11,473 nt of DNA from Candidatus Bipolaricaulota bacterium (GTDB lineage: Bacteria; Bipolaricaulota; Bipolaricaulia; RBG-16-55-9), in the NCBI GenBank assembly GCA_027021605.1, contig JALUUA010000136.1, positions 1 to 11,473 of the forward strand. The letters run 5' to 3'. A program made the position numbers and the translations under genes. Numbering within the stretch: the first letter of the stretch is position 1; each line of letters opens with the position of its first letter. Shown here in pieces: positions 5,855 to 11,473 of this stretch. The notes below the pieces were generated by a model, which was not told the origin of the DNA, did no database searches, and saw nothing but the letters and a program-made list of their open reading frames with translations.

Positions 5855-6115
5855 ATGGGCGAAACGGGTAAGGGACGTCGGTGGACCTTACGAAGCGTCG
5901 GCGTCACACTGGGTATTGCTTTTATGGCAGGCGCTGCGCTTCACCTCGGCGGAGCGTGCGAGGAGCCCCTGCCGTGCGGAAGCATTCTGGGGAACGTCTC
6001 TTCGAATGTTCCCTTCCCGCTGCCGGAACAACCTTTGCGGGTCGAAGGGGTCCACACCCTCCAGGACGCGTATCTCCCCTTAGAGAGGAAGCCTCCCAAG
6101 CCGGTGGAAACCTGA
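5855..6115 (+). CDS. Small exported or membrane-anchored protein, unknown function
   Basis: This 86-residue ORF starts with a basic stretch (KGRR) and a hydrophobic segment at about 12-34 (LRSVGVTLGIAFMAGAALHLGGA), which together look like a signal peptide or anchor. Cys35 follows as LGGAC, a poor lipobox because Leu is one position too far. Cys41 comes next, then a Pro-rich polar tail. GGAAGGGG (5843-5850) lies four bases before the ATG and a good promoter lies about 55 bases upstream, which supports a real gene. I do not recognise a family. Base composition here is less GC-rich than in the flanking operons, and the codon pattern is less biased. A competing ORF in another frame (5881-6282) has a shadow-like Arg/Pro-rich composition and no RBS. 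Confidence 0.55.
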   Translation: MGETGKGRRWTLRSVGVTLGIAFMAGAALHLGGACEEPLPCGSILGNVSSNVPFPLPEQPLRVEGVHTLQDAYLPLERKPPKPVET

Positions 6116-6283
6116 GGAGAAGAGGGATGGGGCAGGGAAGACGGACCCTCTCCTGGGCTCCATTTCCCTACCTGTGCCATCTGCCCGCAGAGAAAAAGGG
6201 CAAGGATCTTATGCGAATCCAAGGGAAGCGAACGCACGGTCTAGACTGTAAGAAAACAGGAGAAAGAGGAAGAGGAGGTTGAA

Positions 6284-7879
6284 ATGCGGCGCTTACGAAG
6301 TTCCTGGAAGTGGGTCGTACGCGTGAGCGGAGCGCTCTTCCTGGTCCTGGTAGGGCTTCTTAGCCTGTCCGGGTTGGAGAGGACGGCGGCGGTAGGGCAC
6401 CCCGGTGGGGAGCTCGTCATCGGCGTGGCCAAGGATCAGTATCGCCTGGAGGGGGACGCGGCCGCCCTGGGCGTCTACCCCTTAAACGCCAACATCACGG
6501 AGACGCTGGTGCGGCTGACCCCGGACTTCCAGATCGTCCCCTGGCTGGCGACCTCGTGGGAGTACGTCGGGGAGAACACCTGGCGCTTCACGCTTCGGCA
6601 AGGGGTGAAGTTCCACAACGGGGACGAGATGGACGCCGAAGCCGTCAAGTGGTCGCTGGCCAAACAGCAGCGCTTCCAGCCCCTCTTCCCCGCGGGCGAG
6701 GAGGACATCCGCGTGGTGGACAAGTACACGATCGAGATCACCACCCGCTGGGACTTCCGCCGGGTGGTCGAGGCCCTCACCCACCCGAGCTACGCGATCT
6801 ACTCCCCCAAGGGCGACCCGGGCCGCAACCCCATCGGGACGGGCCCGTACCGCTTGGTGGAGTACCGCCAGAACGAGACCCTCGTCGTGGAGCGCTTCGC
6901 GGACTACTGGAACCCGGAGGCGGCAGCCCGCATGGACCGCCTCGTCTTCCGGTTCATCCCCGACGGCTCCACCCGGATCCTCGCCCTTCAAGCGGGCCAG
7001 GTGGACCTCATCACCCCGGTCCCGCGGGAGAACGCCGCCGCGCTGGCCGGGCAGCCGGGGATCACCGTCTACCAGGCGCCCGCCAACGCCTACTACGCGC
7101 TCTACTTCGCCACCAAAGACCAGGTCCCGCCCTACGACACCCTCACCGACCCGCGGGTGCGCAAGGCGATCAACTACGCCATCGACCGCGAGACGATCGT
7201 CGAGCAGATCTACTCGGGTTTCGCCGAGGTCGCAAAGACCCTCACCCCGCCCGCCGTGCTCCCGGAGGTCGACGCCGGGGTGGAGGGGTTCGCCTTCGAC
7301 CCGGGGCGCGTGGCGGAGCTGCTCACCGAGGCGGGCTACACCCGCGGGGCCGACGGCTTCTGGCAGAAGGACGGCGAGCCGCTCTCCCTGACGCTGGTCT
7401 CGGGCTTCCCCCCCGCCAGCATCATCAAACCCCTCCCCGAGGTCATCCAAGCGATGCTCGAGGACCAGGGCATTCGGGTGCGGCTGGTCGAGTTCGACGA
7501 CATCGGAGCCTACTACGACTACGTGGACACGGGCGAACTCCACATGGTCATCGAGTCGGGCAGCTGGAACATGCCTGACCCCTCGTTCATCCCCTTCGGG
7601 CTCTTCTGCTCGTGCAACACGGAGGGGGAGGCCATCCTGTACAAGCGCTTCTGGATCAACGAGGCGTTCGAGCAAGAGGTCATGCGGATGGTCGCCGCCG
7701 AGGACCGCGCGGAGGTCGTGGAGGCCGCCGTCCGGGCCGCCCAGATCATGGTGGACGAGTTCACCGGCGTCGGCCCGATCGCGTACATCCCGAACCTGAT
7801 CGCGGCCCGCGACGAGGTCCAAGGCGTGGTCGTCCACCCCGCAGCCGTCCACCAGCGCTGGACGGGGATGGGGAAGTAG
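6284..7879 (+). CDS. ABC transporter substrate-binding protein, family 5 (complete)
   Basis: This complete 531-residue SBP family 5 protein has an exported N-terminus: basic RRLRSSWK, a hydrophobic core at about 11-30, and likely cleavage near residues 35-38 (TAAVG). There is no lipobox Cys, so it would be secreted or anchored another way. Family segments in order are FQIVPWLATSWE, WRFTLRQGVKFHNGDEMDAEAVKWS, NPIGTGPYRLVEY, the 'DGSTRILALQAGQVDL' segment, DPRVRKAINYAIDRETIVEQIYSGF and the C-terminal lobe. Cys442 and Cys444 (FCSCN) are unusual in this class and might bind metal or form a disulfide. Some features recall NikA-like proteins, so nickel, a metal chelate or a peptide are all possible ligands. 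AGGAGGT (6273-6279) four bases before the ATG fixes the start. The 168-base gap upstream holds only a weak TGCCC/GGGCA stem (6182-6202) and a GTCTAGAC palindrome (6239-6246). Two permease genes follow. Confidence 0.94.
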   Translation: MRRLRSSWKWVVRVSGALFLVLVGLLSLSGLERTAAVGHPGGELVIGVAKDQYRLEGDAAALGVYPLNANITETLVRLTPDFQIVPWLATSWEYVGENTWRFTLRQGVKFHNGDEMDAEAVKWSLAKQQRFQPLFPAGEEDIRVVDKYTIEITTRWDFRRVVEALTHPSYAIYSPKGDPGRNPIGTGPYRLVEYRQNETLVVERFADYWNPEAAARMDRLVFRFIPDGSTRILALQAGQVDLITPVPRENAAALAGQPGITVYQAPANAYYALYFATKDQVPPYDTLTDPRVRKAINYAIDRETIVEQIYSGFAEVAKTLTPPAVLPEVDAGVEGFAFDPGRVAELLTEAGYTRGADGFWQKDGEPLSLTLVSGFPPASIIKPLPEVIQAMLEDQGIRVRLVEFDDIGAYYDYVDTGELHMVIESGSWNMPDPSFIPFGLFCSCNTEGEAILYKRFWINEAFEQEVMRMVAAEDRAEVVEAAVRAAQIMVDEFTGVGPIAYIPNLIAARDEVQGVVVHPAAVHQRWTGMGK

Positions 7880-7943
7880 CACCACCAGCCCCTCAGCGAA
7901 CGGGCGAGCGGAAACGGACAGACGTGGGCAGGAGGCGGAGGGC

Positions 7944-8876
7944 GTGCTGAGCTACCTCGCGTCGCGGCTGGTGCAACTGGGGTTTGTGCTCTTCGCGATC
8001 ACGGTGCTCAGCTTCGCCCTCCTGCACCTGGCCCCCGGCGATCCGGCCCAGATCCTCCTGCGCAACCAGGGGGCGCTGCTCACCCAGACGTCCATCCAGC
8101 AGATGCGGGCGGAGTTAGGGCTCGACCAGCCCCTCCCGGTGCAGTACCTCCGCTGGCTGCAGGCCGCGCTGCGCTTGGATTTTGGGGTCTCCTTTCGGAC
8201 GGGCCAGCCCGTTTCCGAGCTTCTCCTGGGGCGGCTGGGGGCGACCGTGGAGCTGGCGGCGGTTGCCCTGGGACTCGCGCTGCTGATCGCCGTCCCCTTG
8301 GGGATCTTCGCTGCGGTCTATCAGAACACCCTGGTGGATCACCTCGGACGCTTGGCGGCACTCGTGGGGGCGTCCATGCCCAGCTTCTGGCTTGGGCTAC
8401 TGCTCATCTACCTCTTTGCCGTCCGGCTGGGGTGGCTGCCCGTGCTGGGGCGGGGGTCGCTGGCCCACTTGGTGCTCCCTGGGCTCACGCTGGCGCTCAG
8501 CTTAGCCCCCGTCTACATGCGCCTGATCCGGGCGAGCCTCTGCGACGTCCTCCGGGAGGACTACATCCAGACGGCCCGGGCCAAGGGGGCCTCCGAGCGG
8601 AGGGTGATCCTCCGGCACGGCCTGCGCACCGCTCTTATCCCCGTGGTCACCCTCTTTGGGATGACCCTAGCCCACCTGTTGGGCGGGACGGTTGTGGTGG
8701 AAACGATCTTCGCCTGGCCCGGGATTGGGCAACTGGCCGTGGAGGCGATCCTCAACCGCGACTTCCCCGTGGTCCAAGCGTTCGTGCTGCTGTTGTCGCT
8801 GGCCTTCGCGCTGGCCAACCTCGCCGTGGACCTCTCGTACGCCCTGCTCGATCCGCGCATTCGGGTGGAGGGCTAG
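7944..8876 (+). CDS. ABC transporter permease, DppB/NikB type
   Basis: This 310-residue first permease belongs with the preceding binding protein. It starts with the family N-terminus YLASRLVQLGFVLFAITVLSF, then LGLDQPLPVQYLRWL at about 58-72, helices near 100-125 and 138-160, the EAA-type docking loop QTARAKGASERRVILRHGLRTALIP at about 209-233, GGTVVVETIFAWPGIGQLAVEAI near 247-269 and the end LLDPRIRVEG. The 'ASERRVILRHGL' and 'ILNRDFPVVQAFVLL' stretches are close to NikB/DppB proteins. The GTG start is chosen because AGGAGG (7930-7935) lies eight bases upstream. The 64-base gap after the binding-protein gene has no stem-loop array like that in the first operon. The next permease starts four bases after the stop. 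Confidence 0.94.
   Translation: MLSYLASRLVQLGFVLFAITVLSFALLHLAPGDPAQILLRNQGALLTQTSIQQMRAELGLDQPLPVQYLRWLQAALRLDFGVSFRTGQPVSELLLGRLGATVELAAVALGLALLIAVPLGIFAAVYQNTLVDHLGRLAALVGASMPSFWLGLLLIYLFAVRLGWLPVLGRGSLAHLVLPGLTLALSLAPVYMRLIRASLCDVLREDYIQTARAKGASERRVILRHGLRTALIPVVTLFGMTLAHLLGGTVVVETIFAWPGIGQLAVEAILNRDFPVVQAFVLLLSLAFALANLAVDLSYALLDPRIRVEG
8867..8872 (+). promoter_or_regulatory. RBS that fixes the GTG start of the next permease
   Basis: GGAGGG lies inside the last codons of the upstream permease gene, eight bases before the GTG at 8881. The frame is open upstream to 8692 but would then encode residues overlapping the other permease and unlike any DppC N-terminus. Confidence 0.8.
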
Positions 8877-8880
8877 CGCC

Positions 8881-9702
8881 GTGTGGGGACGGCTCGTCCG
8901 GGATCGGTTGGCGCTTCTGGGGCTGCTCGTCCTTGGGGCGATCGGGGCCGGAGCCCTCTTCGCCCCCTGGATCACCGACCGGGACCCCCTGGACACGAAC
9001 TTCTTGCGCCGCTTTGAGCCGCCCAGTCGGGAGCACCCGCTGGGGACGGATCAGCTGGGACGGGACCTGCTGGCCCGCCTCCTCTACGGAGCCCGCTACA
9101 CGCTGGGGACGGGGCTGGGGGCGATGGGGCTCATACTGCTGGTGGGCACGGCCGTGGGCCTGGTCTCGGGCCTGCTCGGAGGCCGCCTCGACGCGCTTCT
9201 CATGCGGATGGTGGACGTGCTGCTGGCCTTTCCCAGCTTGATCTTGGCACTGGCGATCGTCGGGATGCTCGGGCCAAGCCTCACCAACGTGCTGATCGGG
9301 ATCGCAGCGGTCGGATGGGCCTCGTACGCCCGCGTGGTGCGCGGCCTGGTGTTGAGCCTGCGGGAGCGGGAGTTCGTCGAAGCCGCCCTCGCCCTGGGGG
9401 CCGGGCGCCTCTGGGTTGCCCGACGGCACGTCCTCCCTCACGTCCTCCCGACGGTCGCGGTCCTGGCCAGCTTGGACATGGGGAACCTCCTCCTGGCCAT
9501 CTCGGCCCTCTCGTTCCTCGGGGTCGGCGCTCAGGCCCCCACCCCCGAGTGGGGGCGCATGCTCAACGACGCCCGCCCCTTCCTCTGGCAGGCGCCTCAC
9601 CTGATGCTCTTCCCCGGGTTAGCGATCTTCCTCGTCGTGCTGGCGTTCAACTTCCTGGGCGATGGGCTGCGCGATCTCTTGGACCCGCGCCTGCGACGCT
9701 GA
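8881..9702 (+). CDS. ABC transporter permease, DppC/NikC type
   Basis: From the GTG this is a 273-residue permease, short for the family because it lacks the cytoplasmic N-terminal extension of its paralogue at 2035. This is closer to NikC length. Features are TM1 at about 9-30, HPLGTDQLGRDLLARLLYGAR at about 52-72, helices near 75-100 and 115-145, the EAA loop EAALALGAGRLWVARRHVLPH at about 167-187, SFLGVGAQAPTPEWGRMLNDAR near 211-232 and NFLGDGLRDLLDPRLRR at the end. It closes the second SBP-B-C operon, and again no ATPase genes follow: a new promoter and a Rieske gene come next. Partner ATPases must be encoded elsewhere. Confidence 0.93.
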   Translation: MWGRLVRDRLALLGLLVLGAIGAGALFAPWITDRDPLDTNFLRRFEPPSREHPLGTDQLGRDLLARLLYGARYTLGTGLGAMGLILLVGTAVGLVSGLLGGRLDALLMRMVDVLLAFPSLILALAIVGMLGPSLTNVLIGIAAVGWASYARVVRGLVLSLREREFVEAALALGAGRLWVARRHVLPHVLPTVAVLASLDMGNLLLAISALSFLGVGAQAPTPEWGRMLNDARPFLWQAPHLMLFPGLAIFLVVLAFNFLGDGLRDLLDPRLRR

Positions 9703-9720
9703 GGATCGCCCGCCGAGGCG

Positions 9721-9736
9721 CGCCCTTGACAGGGCG
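9721..9736. promoter_or_regulatory. Inverted repeat over the -35 of the Rieske promoter
   Basis: CGCCCT-TGAC-AGGGCG has 6-bp perfect arms around a 4-base centre and contains the TTGACA hexamer. It starts 19 bases after the permease stop. It could be the 3' stem-loop of the upstream operon or a second protein-binding site at the promoter. Confidence 0.4.
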
Positions 9737-9754
9737 GCGGCGATGCGGTAGAGT
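9726..9754 (+). promoter_or_regulatory. Consensus-like sigma-70 promoter of the Rieske-copA unit
   Basis: A perfect -35 TTGACA (9726-9731), a 17-base spacer and a -10 TAGAGT (9749-9754, four of six consensus) make the best promoter in the window. The start point would be near 9761, giving a leader of about 40 bases before the Rieske ATG at 9802. A promoter this strong that is not always wanted fits control by a repressor at the adjacent palindrome. Confidence 0.78.
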
Positions 9755-9767
9755 GATGGCACCAATA

Positions 9768-9787
9768 CCCACCCCCCCAGGGGTGGG
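9768..9787. promoter_or_regulatory. CsoR-like copper operator candidate
   Basis: CCCACCCC-CCCA-GGGGTGGG is a perfect 8-bp inverted repeat with a 4-base centre, at about +7 to +27 of the predicted transcript. From memory, the Mycobacterium tuberculosis CsoR operator has the same arms and the same N4 spacing. CsoR is a Cu(I)-sensing repressor that leaves DNA when copper binds. A CopA copper ATPase gene in the same transcription unit makes this assignment attractive. The same bases could also form an RNA hairpin just upstream of the RBS. No csoR gene is visible in the window. Confidence 0.62.
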
Positions 9788-9801
9788 AAGAGGGTGAGGG
9801 A

Positions 9802-10425
9802 ATGATGACGAAGCGAGAGCACAGGAACGGCGAGACGTTCGAGCCCTCCCCCGAAGCCCGGCGGATGAGCCGCCGGAAGTTCCTCGTCCGCCTGGGGCTC
9901 GGCTCGGTGGCCCTCACGGCCGCAGGCGCCGTCAGCAGCATCGGCGCGTACATCCTCCCCCGGGTGAACTTCGAGCCCTCCTCGGCCTTCACCGCCGGGA
10001 GGCCCGAGGACTACGAGGTGGGGGACGTACGCCTGATCGAGTCCCAAGCCGTGTTCATCTTCCGAACGCCTTACGGGTTCCAGGCCGTCTCGGACATCTG
10101 TACCCATCTGGGGTGCGCCTATCAGCCCTACGGCCCCCCGGACGAGGAGTACGCCCAGGTCCACGCCCACTGCCCCTGCCACGGCTCGGTCTTCGCCCGC
10201 GACGGCCGGGTGCTGCGACCCCCCGCCCCGCGGCCCGTCCCGTTCTACTTCATGACGATCAACCCCGCGGGGCTGCTCGTGGTGGACAAGGGGGTCTACG
10301 ACCCCACCGACGAGCTGAGCCGCCTAAGCGGCGAGGGGATCGGCCACAACCTCTACCTCGACCCGGAGACGGGCGACCTCGTCGAGGGGCCGCTGCCCAC
10401 CGGGGAGGACCTCCGCTTCGGGTAA
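9802..10425 (+). CDS. Tat-exported Rieske [2Fe-2S] protein
   Basis: This 207-residue Rieske iron-sulfur protein carries electrons at the outer face of the membrane. The N-terminus has a twin-arginine motif SRRKFLVRLG (about 23-32) followed by a hydrophobic segment to about 52, typical of Tat-dependent, uncleaved Rieske anchors. Cluster box 1 is CTHLGC (Cys100 and His102 ligands, Cys105 disulfide). Box 2 is CPCHGS (Cys124 and His127 ligands, Cys126 disulfide), so all six key residues are present. A C-terminal extension of about 50 residues is rich in acidic residues and Gly. AAGAGGG (9788-9794) lies seven bases before the ATG; a second ATG follows immediately. No cytochrome b gene is next to it, which is unusual for a bc/b6f Rieske subunit. 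A CopA gene follows, and a copper-operator-like site precedes, so an alternative oxidoreductase partner or copper-stress role is possible. Confidence 0.93.
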   Translation: MMTKREHRNGETFEPSPEARRMSRRKFLVRLGLGSVALTAAGAVSSIGAYILPRVNFEPSSAFTAGRPEDYEVGDVRLIESQAVFIFRTPYGFQAVSDICTHLGCAYQPYGPPDEEYAQVHAHCPCHGSVFARDGRVLRPPAPRPVPFYFMTINPAGLLVVDKGVYDPTDELSRLSGEGIGHNLYLDPETGDLVEGPLPTGEDLRFG

Positions 10426-10496
10426 GCGCGCTGCGGCGGCGGTGCAAAGGGGACGACATGCGTCCGACGATCAAAGCCGAAGACGTAGACAGACAT

Positions 10497-10503
10497 AGGA
10501 GGT
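10497..10503 (+). promoter_or_regulatory. RBS that fixes the GTG start of copA
   Basis: AGGAGGT lies nine bases before the GTG at 10513. The 87-base gap after the Rieske stop shows no clear promoter or terminator, so copA is probably read from the promoter at 9726. Confidence 0.8.
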
Positions 10504-10512
10504 GCGAAGCCG

Positions 10513-11473
10513 GTGCAGGAACTGAAGACGAAGACGAAGACGGAGAGCCCGGAGCGAGCGGACCGAGCCGAGCGCGTGGAGCTCCCCATCAAGGGGATGA
10601 CGTGCGCCTCGTGCGTGGCCCGCGTCGAGCGCGCCCTGAAGGAGGCGCCCGGCGTCCGGGACGCGCAGGTCAACTTCGCCGCGGAGCGGGCTTCGGTGGT
10701 GCTCGACCCCGAGGCGGGCTCCCCCCAGAAGCTCGTGGAAGCCGTTCGCGAGGCCGGCTATGAGGTCCCCGCCGAGACGCTCACCCTGCGGGTCAAGGGG
10801 ATGACGTGCGCCTCGTGCGTGGCCCGCGTCGAGCGCGCCCTGAAAGGGGTCCCGGGGACGCTCAAGGCGGAGGTCAACTTCGCCGCGGAGACGGCCCACG
10901 TCGAGTACGTGCCCGGGGTCGCCTCCCCTCAGGACTACATGAAGGCCGTCCGGGACGCGGGGTACGAGGCCCACCTCGCCGAGGAGGACGAGGGGCTCGA
11001 CGCGGTGGAGCGCCAACGGCGCGAGCACGAGGCGCACCTCCGCCAGCTGCGGATCAAGATCGCCATCGGTGCCCTCATCAGCATCCCCGTCTTCTTCGGC
11101 AGCTACCCCAAGCTCTTCCCCTGGGTGCCCGACGTCCTTCAGAACTTCTACGTTTTGTGGGCCCTGACCACGCCCGTGCAGTTCTGGGTCGGCTGGCAGT
11201 TCTACAAGGGGGCCTGGGCGGCGCTCAAGCACCGCTCCGCGGACATGAACACGCTGATCGCCGTGGGCACCTCCGCGGCGTATCTCTACAGCGTGCTCCT
11301 CATCCTGTTCCCCAAGTTCTTCGAGGCCCAGGGGATCGCCCAGGAGGTCTACTTCGACACCTCGACCATCATCATCACGCTCATCCTGGTCGGGCGCTAT
11401 CTGGAAGCGGTGGCCAAGGGGCGCACCTCGGAGGCGATCCGCAAGCTGATGGGGCTGCAGGCCAAGACGGCCC
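10513..11473 (+). CDS. copA: Cu(I)-exporting P1B-type ATPase CopA (5' part)
   Basis: The first 320 codons of a copper-transporting P-type ATPase are visible; the gene runs off the window before the CPC, DKTG and HP motifs. After a charged, Lys-Thr-rich start there are two heavy-metal-associated domains with GMTCASC at residues 28-34 and 96-102 (Cys31/34 and Cys99/102), each ending in a conserved EAGYE/DAGYE segment. Then come a charged linker and the first helices (IKIAIGALISIPVFF), FWVGWQFYKGAW, HRSADMNTLIAVGTSAAYLYS and YFDTSTIIITLILVGRYLEAVAKGRTSEAIRKLMGLQ, all diagnostic of CopA/P1B-1 enzymes. It would export cytosolic Cu(I), possibly into the extracytoplasmic space for cuproenzymes. The two metal-binding domains share long stretches of identical DNA. 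The GTG start is supported by AGGAGGT nine bases upstream. It follows the Rieske gene in the same direction behind a copper-operator-like site. Confidence 0.95.
   Translation, partial: MQELKTKTKTESPERADRAERVELPIKGMTCASCVARVERALKEAPGVRDAQVNFAAERASVVLDPEAGSPQKLVEAVREAGYEVPAETLTLRVKGMTCASCVARVERALKGVPGTLKAEVNFAAETAHVEYVPGVASPQDYMKAVRDAGYEAHLAEEDEGLDAVERQRREHEAHLRQLRIKIAIGALISIPVFFGSYPKLFPWVPDVLQNFYVLWALTTPVQFWVGWQFYKGAWAALKHRSADMNTLIAVGTSAAYLYSVLLILFPKFFEAQGIAQEVYFDTSTIIITLILVGRYLEAVAKGRTSEAIRKLMGLQAKTA
10589..10640 (+). repeat. Direct repeat, copy 1, in copA metal-binding domain 1
   Basis: This 52-base segment encodes the metal-binding loop and first helix of domain 1 and recurs without a mismatch at 10793-10844. 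A second matching segment of 20 bases (AGGTCAACTTCGCCGCGGAG, 10667-10686 and 10871-10890) has the same offset of 204 bases, which is 68 codons. Confidence 0.92.
10793..10844 (+). repeat. Direct repeat, copy 2, in copA metal-binding domain 2
   Basis: This is identical to 10589-10640. DNA identity across all third codon positions of this stretch, while flanking parts of the two domains differ, points to recent duplication or gene conversion between the domains. Confidence 0.92.

Noticed and set aside
5881..6282. 133-residue plus-strand ORF overlapping the small exported protein
   Set aside because: Arg/Gly/Pro-rich composition, no RBS, and no hydrophobic or domain pattern. The 5855-6115 frame has an RBS, a signal-like start and a promoter.
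10113..10763. Plus-strand ORF spanning the end of the Rieske gene and the start of copA
   Set aside because: It is a frame shadow: the Rieske and CopA motifs lie in other frames and this product has no recognisable domain.
10589..10844. Repeats as a CRISPR or mobile-element signature
   Set aside because: Only two copies, both in frame inside the two metal-binding domains of copA. There are no spacers of regular kind and no transposase or terminal repeats in the window.

Overview
The window is GC-rich bacterial DNA with every credible gene on the + strand, packed into short operons. Strong GGAGG-type ribosome binding sites, GTG starts and 8-bp gene overlaps are frequent. The mix of family-5 solute ABC importers, a CcdA/TlpA redox pair, a Tat-type Rieske protein and a CopA copper ATPase fits a free-living, probably aerobic or microaerophilic, possibly thermophilic bacterium. 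Bipolaricaulota/Acetothermia, Deinococcota-Thermus and Chloroflexota are guesses only. Nothing here fixes the lineage.

Layout: (1) 2-2937, the 3' part of a family-5 extracellular solute-binding protein, a hairpin-rich spacer, then two overlapping DppB/DppC-type permeases. (2) 3021-5680, a four-gene cysteine-rich cluster: a small membrane protein with an intramembrane CPIC motif, a protein joining a C2H2 zinc finger to a transmembrane helix and a DUF3105-like domain, a CcdA/DsbD-type transporter of reducing equivalents, and a membrane-anchored TlpA/ResA thioredoxin with WCPPC. (3) 5681-6283, a regulatory stretch with a convincing promoter (TTGCCC-18-TATACT) that contains a perfect CCCCTCGAGGGG palindrome and precedes a small exported or membrane-anchored protein of unknown function. 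(4) 6284-9702, a complete second solute-binding protein plus two NikB/NikC- or DppB/DppC-type permeases. (5) 9703-11473, a consensus-like promoter (TTGACA-17-TAGAGT) followed by a palindrome (CCCACCCC-N4-GGGGTGGG) that looks like a CsoR copper-repressor operator. Behind it lie a Tat-dependent Rieske iron-sulfur protein and a CopA-type Cu(I) ATPase with two nearly identical N-terminal metal-binding domains, cut by the window end.

How they may work together: the CcdA-TlpA pair would carry electrons from cytoplasmic thioredoxin to thiols outside the membrane. The CPIC and zinc finger/DUF3105 proteins, encoded by overlapping genes immediately upstream, are candidate partners in the same relay or in metal handling. 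The copper-operator-like site suggests that the Rieske protein and CopA are induced together by copper. Neither ABC operon carries its ATPase subunits in the window, so these must be encoded elsewhere. The most novel items are the zinc finger-TM-DUF3105 architecture with its CPIC partner, and the putatively copper-regulated Rieske-CopA pair.
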